IMG/VR virus record: IMGVR_UViG_3300003873_000002
Span: 1-64,000 of that record
Origin: a virus
Strand: one strand, 5' to 3'
DNA: 64,000 nt
In this document: positions 14,301 through 22,645 of the stretch, one piece after another
How the letters are laid out: the number at the start of each line of letters is the position of its first letter
How positions within the stretch are numbered: position 1 is the stretch's first letter
Made by a program: the position numbers and the translations under genes
The notes under the pieces: generated by a model
Told to the model about the DNA's origin: nothing
Databases searched by the model: none
The model's input: the letters and a program-made list of their open reading frames with translations, nothing else

Positions 14301-15017
14301 ATGAGTAAGAAAAAGAAGAATTTTAAATCACACGAACCCAAATCATCATCAAGAGATTATGTATTAGTCACAAGAAAGAAAGATAATACACACACATTAT
14401 CAAAAGGTATTTATTCTAATGTATGTGTATTTGGGAAAGCATCATATGCACAGACAAATAAAGCATGTTCTAACGCGATTTGTACAAATAAGAATGCAAT
14501 TGCAAGTACATTCGGGCGCATGTCAAATGCAATTGGTGTTGGCAAAGGCAATCTAGTTAAGGCGGATAATATATCATCTAATGCAATTGCATTGGGTAAA
14601 AATTCATGTGCGACCACATCCAGCGACCATTCAAACAGCTATACTGCATGCGATAGTGGTGTTACACGGGCAAACGGTATGTTTTCAAGTGCAATATCAT
14701 GCAAAGGCAATTCGTATGCAACTGCATCATCAGATTATTCTTGTGCGATTACTACGGGAGTGTCATCAACATCAGCAACATCCAGTAGAAATTCTGTCTC
14801 AGTTTCACTTGGCATTGATTCAACAGCAAAAGCAGTCGATGGATTTATCGTTTTATCCGATTGGCGCACTGTAAATATTGATGGTTTATCACAATATGTT
14901 TTAAACAAGGTCTGCGCAGTAAGGGTTGGAGAAAAAATTAACGACGAGGTTATTTTGCCGAACATTGAGTATGGTTTTGTTGATGGCAAATTAATTAAAA
15001 AAAATATATACAATTAA
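14301..15017 (+). CDS. YadA-head-like repeat protein
   Basis: 238 residues from ATG 14301, preceded by AAAGGAAGATTAT; an in-frame start at 14247 lacks such a site. Residues 35-170 consist of irregular SNAIAxGxxSxATxxxS repeats of about 14 residues, the left-handed beta-roll type of YadA/Hia adhesin heads. No signal peptide or membrane anchor is present, so it is not a classical autotransporter. The C-terminus (GFIVLSDWRTVNIDG..., YVLNKVCAVRVGEKIND, YGFVDGKLIKKN) is a separate domain. I recall similar head-repeat proteins with this tail in phages, without known function. Likely trimeric. Confidence 0.65.
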   Translation: MSKKKKNFKSHEPKSSSRDYVLVTRKKDNTHTLSKGIYSNVCVFGKASYAQTNKACSNAICTNKNAIASTFGRMSNAIGVGKGNLVKADNISSNAIALGKNSCATTSSDHSNSYTACDSGVTRANGMFSSAISCKGNSYATASSDYSCAITTGVSSTSATSSRNSVSVSLGIDSTAKAVDGFIVLSDWRTVNIDGLSQYVLNKVCAVRVGEKINDEVILPNIEYGFVDGKLIKKNIYN

Positions 15018-15049
15018 AATAACATAAATATTAAAATAATGTATATTTA

Positions 15050-15091
15050 AATAAGTATTAAATAAGTATTAAATAAGTATTAAATAAGTAT
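15050..15091 (+). repeat. Tandem 11-bp array (AATAAGTATTA x4)
   Basis: Four 11-bp units shortly after the stop of the YadA-like gene. Confidence 0.9.
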
Positions 15092-15469
15092 AAAATTTAA
15101 GATCAGTTTAAGCTTTTTTTCTTGATTAATGTTTGAACTGACGCGCTCGGCGTTTCCTCCTTTTTAGCCGGGTGTGCCCATATATTGTAATTACCTTCAC
15201 GCGGTTATGGGTGTAAGTAATCATGAAAATGATGAAACTAAAAATTACTAATGAATAAATATCACCTAGTAAGTGATAGTAAGTGAATAAAAGAAGAGTT
15301 ATATTGTTTATCCCCATTTAATATGTAATTCACCTACATCAAGCCATAAATATACCAGCATTTCAAATACAACCCAGAATAATTCTTCGCCTTCAATATC
15401 GACAGAAAAATACCTAAAATACTAAACAAATAACAAAATAAAGCATAATTAAATTTTTTAATTGGTATG

Positions 15470-15498
15470 TTGACATCTGCCAAATAGTGTTGTATAAT
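15470..15498 (+). promoter_or_regulatory. Consensus sigma70-type promoter
   Basis: TTGACA (15470-15475), 17 bases, TATAAT (15493-15498): a perfect consensus. It reads through a GATTACAAT triple repeat (15521-15549) into the gene at 15574. Confidence 0.88.
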
Positions 15499-15573
15499 AT
15501 ATATAAATAAAAATATTTTTGATTACAATGATTACAATGATTACAATGATTTCATCAGATCAAAGGAGGAATT

Positions 15574-15810
15574 ATGAACATGCTTAAATCAAAAATTGCT
15601 GAAGATCAACACCACGAATTAAGGGTATATGGACTGGAGGTTAAACGAATTGAAAATAAAATCAGTGATGGTGTTTCAACCAGCATCAAGTTTTATTACA
15701 AAGACAGGGATTATTACGTCCATATGATAAATGGTAGAACAGTATCAGTTGCAGCATATGAACCATGCAAAAATCATACCAGAATGTTTGGATGTGAAAA
15801 AGCTTATTAA
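15574..15810 (+). CDS. Small hypothetical protein, 78 aa
   Basis: ATG 15574 follows AAAGGAGGAATT, a perfect ribosome-binding site, downstream of a perfect promoter, so this is probably among the most highly expressed early genes. The protein starts with a charged helix (MLKSKIAEDQHHELRVYGLE) and continues with strands (TSIKFYYKDRDYYVHMINGR). It ends CKNHTRMFGCEKAY, with two cysteines and a histidine. No recognised family. A takeover role would fit the expression signals but is not demonstrated. Confidence 0.7.
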   Translation: MNMLKSKIAEDQHHELRVYGLEVKRIENKISDGVSTSIKFYYKDRDYYVHMINGRTVSVAAYEPCKNHTRMFGCEKAY

Positions 15811-15843
15811 TTTTTGTTAATTTTTGTTAATTTTTGTTAATTT
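15807..15843 (+). repeat. Tandem decamer array (TTAATTTTTG)
   Basis: About 3.6 copies. The first overlaps the TAA stop of the preceding gene. Confidence 0.85.
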
Positions 15844-15884
15844 TATTTATTGTAGAGTGTTTAACAATACAAAGTGAGAATATT

Positions 15885-16358
15885 ATGTCAGACCAATTTC
15901 ATGTTTATATATTACAGTTAACCAAAGATAAAGAATCATTCCTTAAAATAGGATATGCGCGAAAGAGTATAATGGACAGAATTAATCGCACATATCTCGA
16001 ACCGCTAGGAAAAAATACCAGGGGGCAACAGAAAGTAAGTTTAACTGATTATTTCGACGATGTTATCCCAAAAATGAGCGTATACTGTGGTGATAAGTAT
16101 ACTGCACAAATAGTTGAAAATAGCATCATGCGGTTCATAAAAGAACAAACTAATTCTGAATATTATAAAAACTATTGGTGTGACACACATTTTGATGGTA
16201 TCACAGAAACACGCTCCTATAATTATTTTGAGTTTGAAATGATGTGTGATATTTTAACTGATTATACAATGAATTGCTTCAACGGCAAATATGCTTACTT
16301 GCATTTTAAATCGATAAATGACATAAATACACGCAATTATATAAACAACCAATATTAA
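15885..16358 (+). CDS. GIY-YIG/T5orf172-like domain protein
   Basis: 157 residues from ATG 15885, after AGTGAGAATATT; the in-frame start at 15834 lies in a repeat and is not chosen. The N-terminus HVYILQLTKDKESFLKIGYA followed by RKSIMDRINR fits the beginning of GIY-YIG-related families (VYI...KIGyT.n...R), where the strand pair and Arg form the nuclease core. The later part (YTAQIVENSIMRFIKE) resembles the following helix with its Glu. Full catalytic completeness cannot be judged by eye. It directly precedes the transglycosylase-like gene. Confidence 0.45.
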   Translation: MSDQFHVYILQLTKDKESFLKIGYARKSIMDRINRTYLEPLGKNTRGQQKVSLTDYFDDVIPKMSVYCGDKYTAQIVENSIMRFIKEQTNSEYYKNYWCDTHFDGITETRSYNYFEFEMMCDILTDYTMNCFNGKYAYLHFKSINDINTRNYINNQY

Positions 16359-16373
16359 TTTAGAGAGAGAAAT

Positions 16374-17135
16374 ATGAAAACATTTCACGAAGCACCAATC
16401 AGTATTTTTAATGAAGTCCAACAACTAACTGACGGTGATTATGCATTAGTTCATTTATTTGAAGAGAATGATGAATATTATAATTTATTTGTAGATGCAT
16501 TGAAAAAAGGCAGAACGGTTATTCTTGATAATTCAATTTTCGAATTGGGTAGTGCATTCGACACAGAAAAATACATCGAATGGATTAATAAGTTAAAACC
16601 AACATATTATATTATTCCGGATGTATTGGAAGATAAAGATGGTACACTAAAAAATATTAATGATTGGGATTTCAGTTGTTATGGTAAATCTATTGGTGTT
16701 GTGCAGGGACGCACATACAATGAGGTAGTTGAGTGTTATAAACAAATGGTAGATAAGGTAGATAAAGTTGCATTTACTCTTAGATTCGGTAAGCTCAATG
16801 ATGGAAATTATACGGATGCAGAAAACATGATGACTCGTGTAATGTTAATTCAGCGTATGGTGCGAGATGGTCACATCAGAGAAGACAAACAACATCATAT
16901 ACTTGGATGCTATTTGCCACAAGAATTTGCATTTTATAGAAATTATAAATGGATTGATTCTGTAGATACTTCAAACCCCGTAGTTGCGGGATTGAACTAT
17001 ATTCTTTATGATATTAATGGTCTTGACGAAAAACCACCACAAAAACTATTTACATTAATTGATGTGGACGTAACAGATGAACAACTGAATAATATTAAAT
17101 TCAATATAAATAAATTTAAAAAAATGATATCGTAA
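16374..17135 (+). CDS. tRNA-guanine-transglycosylase-like protein (possible DpdA-type)
   Basis: 253 residues; ATG 16374 after TAGAGAGAGAAAT. Landmarks resemble a reduced TGT barrel: VILDNSIFELG (about 51-61, equivalent to the DSGGFQ loop), YYIIPDVLED (about 79-88), SIGVVQGRTY (about 106-115, equivalent to vQGg), HHILGCYLPQEF (about 174-185) and WIDSVDTSNPVVAG (about 194-207, equivalent to the FDCV.PTR nucleophile Asp loop). The TGT fold exchanges guanine for 7-deazaguanines. Phage and bacterial relatives (DpdA) act on DNA. No FolE/QueC/D/E genes are in the window, so precursors would come from the host or elsewhere in the genome. Substrate is inference. Confidence 0.55.
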   Translation: MKTFHEAPISIFNEVQQLTDGDYALVHLFEENDEYYNLFVDALKKGRTVILDNSIFELGSAFDTEKYIEWINKLKPTYYIIPDVLEDKDGTLKNINDWDFSCYGKSIGVVQGRTYNEVVECYKQMVDKVDKVAFTLRFGKLNDGNYTDAENMMTRVMLIQRMVRDGHIREDKQHHILGCYLPQEFAFYRNYKWIDSVDTSNPVVAGLNYILYDINGLDEKPPQKLFTLIDVDVTDEQLNNIKFNINKFKKMIS

Positions 17136-17166
17136 AATATTTTTATGATTTATATACAGATTTATG

Positions 17167-17195
17167 TTGATTTATGCTTAAATGTACAGTATAAT
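17167..17195 (+). promoter_or_regulatory. Sigma70-type promoter
   Basis: TTGATT (17167-17172), 17-bp spacer, TATAAT (17190-17195), upstream of the nucleotide-metabolism run that starts at 17231. Confidence 0.7.
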
Positions 17196-17230
17196 AACCA
17201 TAAAGAATAATAGAATAACAAAGGGGCAAT

Positions 17231-17770
17231 ATGAAAATTGGATTTACAGGTGCGCATAGCACAGGAAAAACAACATTACTGAATACACTTAAAAATAATC
17301 AAAAATTTGATGGTTTTAAATTTTGTGAGGGTGTTAATAGGATGGTTAGTGCAATGGGTTTCCCTATTAATGAAGACGGAAATGATATAACACAAGAATT
17401 AAATGTACTAAAGCACGTTTTTAACTTACATATGTTTAATGATACAATTTCTGATAGAACATTATTAGATGTATTCGTATACACAGAATGGCTGTATAAA
17501 CACAATAGAGTGTCAAAATTAACGCGAGATAATGTATACCGTGTAATGAAAAAGACCATACACGAATACGATATTTTATTTTATATTAAACCCGGATTTG
17601 GTGTTGTTGATGATGGTGTAAGATCAAAAGATTCAAGATTTCAAAATGAAATTGCAGACATTTTTGAGGATGTAATCAACACTAATGAAATTAAAACAGT
17701 ATTATTGGAAGGAGATGTCAATCAACGTCTCGAAGAAATTTACAAAACATTAGATAATTATAATTTATAA
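17231..17770 (+). CDS. P-loop kinase/ATPase, AAA_28-like
   Basis: 179 residues; ATG 17231 after AAAGGGGCAAT. A Walker A motif GAHSTGKTT spans residues 6-14. A conserved SDRTLLD (about 76-82) sits where kinases of the NadR/thymidylate-kinase-like group have the DRS/T motif. A charged lid region (DDGVRSKDSRF) sits near 132-142. It is probably a small nucleoside or nucleotide kinase. Its neighbours, a dUTPase-fold protein, dCMP deaminase and ThyX, argue for a deoxynucleotide substrate. Substrate specificity cannot be read from the sequence. Confidence 0.65.
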   Translation: MKIGFTGAHSTGKTTLLNTLKNNQKFDGFKFCEGVNRMVSAMGFPINEDGNDITQELNVLKHVFNLHMFNDTISDRTLLDVFVYTEWLYKHNRVSKLTRDNVYRVMKKTIHEYDILFYIKPGFGVVDDGVRSKDSRFQNEIADIFEDVINTNEIKTVLLEGDVNQRLEEIYKTLDNYNL

Positions 17771-17786
17771 TAAAAGAGAGGAAAAT

Positions 17787-18287
17787 ATGAAGCATATTAG
17801 TAGCTTAACATCAAATTCAAATTTAAGTGGTGTTGTACCAGCGACAGATATTCAACCAAACGCAGTTGATGTAAAACTTAAAAAAGTATTCAAAATCCGG
17901 CCTGATAATTTTATTATTGATGAAGACCAAAAAACACATAGGGGTGCCGACGAAATTGATTGTGATGAGGATGGATATTGGAATCTTGAGCCAGGGTCAT
18001 ATGAAATTGTAATGGAGAATGAAATTGAAGTTGCGAATGGTGAAGCTGGTTGGATTGTAGTGCGTTCTACATTAAATCGCAATGGTGTTTTTGTGACATC
18101 AGGTTTATATGATTCAGGATATCATGGTATTCTAGCAGCGTGTCTCCATGTAACCACAGGCAACATCATAATTAAATCAGGTACAAGAATTGGCCAATAT
18201 CTAAACTTTAATGCAGAAACCTTGAGCAAATATGATGGTGATTATGGATTTGGTAAGGGTCATGACGAAAAACATTACAACCAATAA
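17787..18287 (+). CDS. dUTPase/dCTP deaminase superfamily protein
   Basis: 166 residues; ATG 17787 after AAAAGAGAGGAAAAT. The dUTPase-fold motifs are present in order: IQPNAVDVKLK (about 22-32), GWIVVRSTLNRNGVFV (about 86-101), GLYDSGYHG (about 106-114) and SGTRIGQYLNFNAE (about 130-143). The YDSGYHG motif resembles dUTPase motif 3 (D..YRG) more than a monofunctional dCTP deaminase, but the length and the PNAVD start suit the Dcd branch. Either way it makes or protects the dUMP pool that ThyX uses. It is spaced 2 bases from the next gene. Confidence 0.75.
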   Translation: MKHISSLTSNSNLSGVVPATDIQPNAVDVKLKKVFKIRPDNFIIDEDQKTHRGADEIDCDEDGYWNLEPGSYEIVMENEIEVANGEAGWIVVRSTLNRNGVFVTSGLYDSGYHGILAACLHVTTGNIIIKSGTRIGQYLNFNAETLSKYDGDYGFGKGHDEKHYNQ

Positions 18288-18289
18288 AG

Positions 18290-18703
18290 ATGATGTCGAG
18301 ACGCACAATTGATAAAATTATGATGGATACTGCACACCTTTTTGCCAAAAGGTCATATTGCGAAAGAAAGCAAGTCGGTGCAGTGCTAAGTATCAACGGA
18401 AGGATAATTGCGACTGGTTATAATGGCACTTTGCCAAACCAATCGAACGTATGTGAATGTTCTGATGGATCTACAAGTGAATTTGTAATGCATGCAGAAC
18501 AAAATATTTTAACGTTTTGTAATAGAGAAGGCATTAAAACAGACAACAGTAACATGTATATTACACTATCACCATGTAAAATGTGTGCTAAATTGATTGC
18601 ATCAGCTGGTATAAAACAAGTTTTTTATAGTGAAAAATATAGAGACAGTGGTGGTATTGATTTTCTTAAGAAAATTGGTATTAATGTAGAACAAATAAAA
18701 TGA
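18290..18703 (+). CDS. dCMP deaminase
   Basis: 137 residues; starts ATGATG at 18290-18295. Zinc-binding cytidine deaminase motifs are HAEQN (about 68-72, with the catalytic Glu) and PCKMCAKLI (about 95-103). The upstream VGAVLSINGRIIATGYNGT (about 28-46) is typical of dCMP deaminases. It converts dCMP to dUMP, feeding ThyX. Length fits the compact phage and bacterial forms. Translation is likely coupled to the preceding gene. Confidence 0.88.
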   Translation: MMSRRTIDKIMMDTAHLFAKRSYCERKQVGAVLSINGRIIATGYNGTLPNQSNVCECSDGSTSEFVMHAEQNILTFCNREGIKTDNSNMYITLSPCKMCAKLIASAGIKQVFYSEKYRDSGGIDFLKKIGINVEQIK

Positions 18704-18729
18704 TGAATTAGATTGAATTGGATTGATAC

Positions 18730-18906
18730 ATGGATATAATTCCCTTACTAAGTGATGTTTATAGCTGGCGACTTAAATCATTTTTTAAATCGCTATTTAC
18801 AAAGAATTCAGCTTTATTGATTATAAATATGATATTAATTTATAATGATATACAACTCCTGATACAAATTTTAACGATTAAGGATTTTAAATGGATATTA
18901 CAATAA
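18730..18906 (+). CDS. Small hydrophobic hypothetical protein, 58 aa
   Basis: An open frame ATG 18730 to TAA 18906 overlaps the next gene's start by 16 bases. The product has a basic amphipathic N-terminus (SWRLKSFFKSLF) and a hydrophobic stretch (ALLIINMILIYNDIQLLIQI). The ribosome-binding site is weak, which lowers confidence. If real it is probably membrane-associated. Confidence 0.3.
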   Translation: MDIIPLLSDVYSWRLKSFFKSLFTKNSALLIINMILIYNDIQLLIQILTIKDFKWILQ

Positions 18907-19235
18907 AAGACAATGCTATTTCTAAAATATGCTATGATCTCATTAACAAAGAAAATACGCAAGAGTTATACGATATTGTTGACCTTAAAGCAAAGTCACT
19001 TATTAAAAGATTAGATGTGCACATGAATGACAAAACACCTGTACCTATCGAATTATATGGTGAGTTTTTATTTATTGAGAGACTTATAAAATTAAGTCCA
19101 TTCAAAGGAACAACAAATATGAATATAATGTTTAGTTTGTTCAGTAAACATATTATAGATAATGAACCAGATACAAATGAAATACTTAAAAAATGTTTGA
19201 CGAGTGCTGAGGAATTCGGTAATAAGTTATTGTGA
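18891..19235 (+). CDS. Hypothetical helical protein, 114 aa
   Basis: ATG 18891 follows TTAAGGATTTTAA. A TATAAATAT element lies at 18822-18830. The chain is largely helical (LYDIVDLKAKSLIKRLDVH, GEFLFIERLIKL, IMFSLFSKHIIDN, LKKCLTSAEEFGNKLL). No known motif. Lies between dCMP deaminase and ThyX, which hints at a link with nucleotide metabolism but proves nothing. Confidence 0.6.
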   Translation: MDITIKDNAISKICYDLINKENTQELYDIVDLKAKSLIKRLDVHMNDKTPVPIELYGEFLFIERLIKLSPFKGTTNMNIMFSLFSKHIIDNEPDTNEILKKCLTSAEEFGNKLL

Positions 19236-19297
19236 TATACAGTGATATACAGTGATATCAATAAAAATAAAAATAAAGGATTAATAAAGGATTAATA

Positions 19298-20257
19298 ATG
19301 GAACTAAATGCAGAAAGGATTGAAAATACGAATGATGACCTTAGTGTTTGCAACGTCGCACGAACGTCGTTTGATAAATGGAATTTTGAGTTAAACCCCG
19401 CAAGGGATTATGGGTTAATCAAATATCTGGCTGTTCATAAACACATCAGCCCATTTTTTCATCAGCGATTTACATTCATTGTCGATAGAGCACAAATCGA
19501 TTTTAATGCAATCTTATCAGATGAAACGTTGACGATGGGGCTTATTACAGAATTTGCAGATGTTGGCGATGATGTTATCATTCAACATTCATTTTTTGGG
19601 TGGATGAATTTATACAAACACGGTATTTTGTCACAGCAGTTTTCAAATACAGTGATTTCAAAAATTCATGAAACGATGCCTATTAGTCTTTCATCATATA
19701 TTGATGATACTATAATTGATTCAATTTTATCTAAACAAGATGAAGACAAACTAGGAAAATGTGTCAGTGAAAGTGATTTATGTGATATGGGTGATTCGGG
19801 CAAGTTAATAAATAAATTTGAAACAATTACATTTAGATTAACTATGCCAATTTTTGTTGCAAGACAAATGTTCACTCACCGTAGATTTGCAACCAACGAA
19901 ATTTCAAGACGATATGTTTCAAATACACCAGATTTTTACACACCACCAGAATGGCGCGGTAAGCCAACTAATGGTGCCAAGCAAGGTTCATCAGATGAAA
20001 GTATCACTGAAATTAACGGCGTTAAAATTAATGATATTCAAAAAAATGTAAATGATATTGCATTAAACACATACAATGCATTGCTTACAGACATTGCACC
20101 AGAACAAGCGAGAATGATACTACCACAATCGATGTTTACACAAGTAATTTTTACTGGTTCGCGTGGCGCATGGATGGATATGCTATCATTGAGACTCGAA
20201 GAGCATGCACAAAAAGAAACCAGAGACCTGGCAAAAATTATCAAAAAATATTTATAA
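19298..20257 (+). CDS. thyX: Flavin-dependent thymidylate synthase ThyX
   Basis: 319 residues, longer than the usual 220-260. The N-terminal half has ARTSFDKW (about 22-29) and HKHISPFFHQRFTFIV (about 47-62). The ThyX signature follows at about 192: THRRFATNEISRRY, where the usual first Arg of RHRx7S is Thr while the Ser is kept. The end PEQARMILPQSMFTQ, then LRLEEHAQKETRDLA, is typical. Between FTFIV and FRLTMPIFVARQ lie about 115 extra residues. The enzyme makes dTMP from dUMP with FAD and methylene-THF. Start ATG after AAAGGATTAATA. Confidence 0.9.
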   Translation: MELNAERIENTNDDLSVCNVARTSFDKWNFELNPARDYGLIKYLAVHKHISPFFHQRFTFIVDRAQIDFNAILSDETLTMGLITEFADVGDDVIIQHSFFGWMNLYKHGILSQQFSNTVISKIHETMPISLSSYIDDTIIDSILSKQDEDKLGKCVSESDLCDMGDSGKLINKFETITFRLTMPIFVARQMFTHRRFATNEISRRYVSNTPDFYTPPEWRGKPTNGAKQGSSDESITEINGVKINDIQKNVNDIALNTYNALLTDIAPEQARMILPQSMFTQVIFTGSRGAWMDMLSLRLEEHAQKETRDLAKIIKKYL

Positions 20258-20308
20258 CATTTAATATTTTTTTTTAATATTTAAATTTAATAGTGTGTTT
20301 ATTCTTAT

Positions 20309-20342
20309 AACACACTATAACACACTATAACACACTATAACA
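20309..20342 (+). repeat. Tandem decamer array (AACACACTAT)
   Basis: About 3.4 units between thyX and the topoisomerase promoter. Confidence 0.85.
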
Positions 20343-20415
20343 CGTCTAAGTTCATATCATAATCCCGATTAATCTAAATAAAAATTATTACATAATAAAA
20401 AATAATTTTAAATTG

Positions 20416-20444
20416 TTGCATTTTATTGAAAATAGTATTATAAT
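20416..20444 (+). promoter_or_regulatory. Sigma70-type promoter for topoisomerase genes
   Basis: TTGCAT (20416-20421), 17 bases, TATAAT (20439-20444), followed by AAGAAGGAAAGAGT before ATG 20475. Confidence 0.7.
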
Positions 20445-20474
20445 ATACATAACAATAAAGAAGAAGGAAAGAGT

Positions 20475-22571
20475 ATGCCAGAAATTAAAAACACAATTGT
20501 TGAAGAAACACAACGCGAGGCAGTTTTAAACAGACCTCATAATCTGGCTGGTTCAATTCAACGCGTTAACAAAGAGCGTTTCGTAATTAGTAGAGATAGT
20601 ATCATACTCAAAGAAACAAATACAGTGCCTGCATTGATTAAAATTTTTCAAGAGGCAATCGATAATCCAGTGGATGTTTTCATTAAATCTGATGGCAAAA
20701 AAGGCGATGTTATTGATATCAAAATTAATAAAACAACCTTTAGTGTTAGTGATAATGGATATGGTATTCCAACAAGTGAAAACGATCAAGGTGAAAATTT
20801 CGTCTATGTTGCCACTTGCAAATATAACACATCATCTAATTATATGGATGATAATGAAGGACAAAAGGGAGTAAACGGTATTGGAATCAAATTATCGAAT
20901 ACACTTTCCAAAAAATTTGTTGTTGTATCAGATGATGGAAAAAATAAAGTTACAATTACATCAACAGAAAACAATTTAAATCATAAGATTACAAAGAGCA
21001 AAACAACTGGGCGAACAGGGGTAACAGTAAAATTTAACCCAGATTTTGATATTTTTGATGTAGATGAAATTGATAAAGAACACATTGAGCGAGTTTATGA
21101 GTATGTATTGATTCAGGCTTTGACATACCCCAAAATTACATTTAAATTCAATGGCAAAGCGGTTAAATACACACCAAAACAAATAAACAATTTATTTGAA
21201 CATAGAGGTGTCCTAGCAGAATCAGATGATTTCTTCTTTACAGTAATGCCAAATGCATTAGATGATTTTAGGCAAATATCATTTGTTAATGGACTCGAAA
21301 CTAGTAGAGGTGGGTCCCATATTGATTATATCGCGGAAAAAATCATAGGGGGCGTAAGAGATAAACTCATTAAAAAATATAAATCAATTAAGCCAGGTGA
21401 TATTAAAAATAAAATCCAACTGTTTTTAGTTGCAAGCAATTTCCGTGGCGCGAAATGGGATGGCCAAACAAAAGAATCTATTACTAATCCACGAAAAGAA
21501 ATTTCTGCATTCTTTGATAAAATTAACTGGGATACAGTTATTAAAAATATTTTGGCAGATAAATCCATTATAAATCCAATCATAGAAATTTATAAAATCA
21601 AAGAAGAGCTTGCTAAAAGAAAAGAATTAGCCAGCATGGATAAATCAAAAAAGAAAAAGCCAAAATCCGACAAGTTTATTCCACCCTCAAATGAATGGAA
21701 TAGAATTTTCTTGGAAGAGGGTGATGCAGCACAAGGATCGCTTTCAAAAATAGTGGGAAGAGAAAATTCTGGCCACTTCGCTATGTTCGGTGTGCCACCA
21801 AATGCATATGATATGAGTAATATTGAGATTGGAAAATCCAAAAAACTTAATGATTTGCGTGAAATTGTCGGACTGTCTCTAGCAAAAAAATCCCAATCAT
21901 ATGATGAAGGCGCGTTTATTAAAATTGGTGATGATATTTTAAACATGAACGACGAAGTACTGACTGAAAATTATTTATCTATTGTGCCAAAACGTTTTGA
22001 AGATAGCGTTTGGATTAATGTGCAAGATTTAAAAATTCCTCCTGGATGTGAAATAGAAATAAATAGTTCATCAAGGGAGTGTTATAATAGAAGTATTGAA
22101 ACCAATAAAGCAAGAAGACTGACATGTATCAATTTTAATGAAATCATAATCGCAACGGATGCAGATTTACCTGGATTTTTTATCAGGGGACAGCTGTTGG
22201 GTTTATTTTGGAAAATAGGCAAAGACCTTTTCGAAAATAATAGAATTAAAGTACTACAAACTCCTTTGATTCTTGCTAAAGATAAAAACGAAAAAATTAA
22301 AAAATGGTTCTATGATTTTAAAGATTACAAAGAATATGAAAAAACACACCCAACACTAAGTTATGAATACAAAAAGGGTTTGGGATCATGGGATCAAGAC
22401 GAAATTAAAGTAGTTATAGACCACGACGGCTTAGAGACAATGCTAGAAACAATGACAATCGGTGATTTTAAAAAATGTGATAAAGCGTTTAGCGATTGGC
22501 TAGGAAAAAATAATGCAGATGTAAGAAAAGAAATGCTAAGTCATTTTGATTTTAATATCAATATGCTTTAA
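20475..22571 (+). CDS. 39: Type II DNA topoisomerase large subunit (gp39/60-like, unsplit)
   Basis: 698 residues. GHKL ATPase motifs are EAIDNPVD (about 60-67), DNGYGIP (about 94-100) and GQKGVNGIGIKLSN (about 133-146). The transducer region ends near 390. A TOPRIM domain follows with LEEGDAAQGSL (about 413-423) and ATDADLPGFFIRGQL (about 559-573). In T4 this protein is split into gp39 and gp60; here ATPase and TOPRIM parts are one polypeptide, as in GyrB/ParE. It partners the subunit at 22646. The role is relaxation and decatenation during phage DNA replication. The downstream gap holds an 11-bp tandem repeat. Confidence 0.92.
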   Translation: MPEIKNTIVEETQREAVLNRPHNLAGSIQRVNKERFVISRDSIILKETNTVPALIKIFQEAIDNPVDVFIKSDGKKGDVIDIKINKTTFSVSDNGYGIPTSENDQGENFVYVATCKYNTSSNYMDDNEGQKGVNGIGIKLSNTLSKKFVVVSDDGKNKVTITSTENNLNHKITKSKTTGRTGVTVKFNPDFDIFDVDEIDKEHIERVYEYVLIQALTYPKITFKFNGKAVKYTPKQINNLFEHRGVLAESDDFFFTVMPNALDDFRQISFVNGLETSRGGSHIDYIAEKIIGGVRDKLIKKYKSIKPGDIKNKIQLFLVASNFRGAKWDGQTKESITNPRKEISAFFDKINWDTVIKNILADKSIINPIIEIYKIKEELAKRKELASMDKSKKKKPKSDKFIPPSNEWNRIFLEEGDAAQGSLSKIVGRENSGHFAMFGVPPNAYDMSNIEIGKSKKLNDLREIVGLSLAKKSQSYDEGAFIKIGDDILNMNDEVLTENYLSIVPKRFEDSVWINVQDLKIPPGCEIEINSSSRECYNRSIETNKARRLTCINFNEIIIATDADLPGFFIRGQLLGLFWKIGKDLFENNRIKVLQTPLILAKDKNEKIKKWFYDFKDYKEYEKTHPTLSYEYKKGLGSWDQDEIKVVIDHDGLETMLETMTIGDFKKCDKAFSDWLGKNNADVRKEMLSHFDFNINML

Positions 22572-22645
22572 TATGCTTTAATATATTTTAATATATTTTA
22601 ATATATTAATATATTATTGTGGTTTATACAAGAATTGGAGAATTT

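Larger units (their letters stand above)
15018..15573 (+). other. 556-bp intergenic region
   Basis: It contains the 11-bp array at 15050-15091, a stem-loop around 15105-15142 (CAGTTTAA pairing with TTTGAACTG), a less AT-rich patch at 15140-15215, and the promoter at 15470. A 63-codon minus-strand frame (15126-15317) has no ribosome-binding site and is not called. Confidence 0.5.

Noticed and set aside
15126-15317. 63-codon minus-strand hydrophobic/basic ORF
   Set aside because: No ribosome-binding site, no neighbours on that strand, and the composition follows from AT-rich non-coding sequence.
17787-18287. Firm choice between dUTPase and dCTP deaminase
   Set aside because: Motifs support the superfamily, but the residues that separate the two activities cannot be placed reliably by eye.
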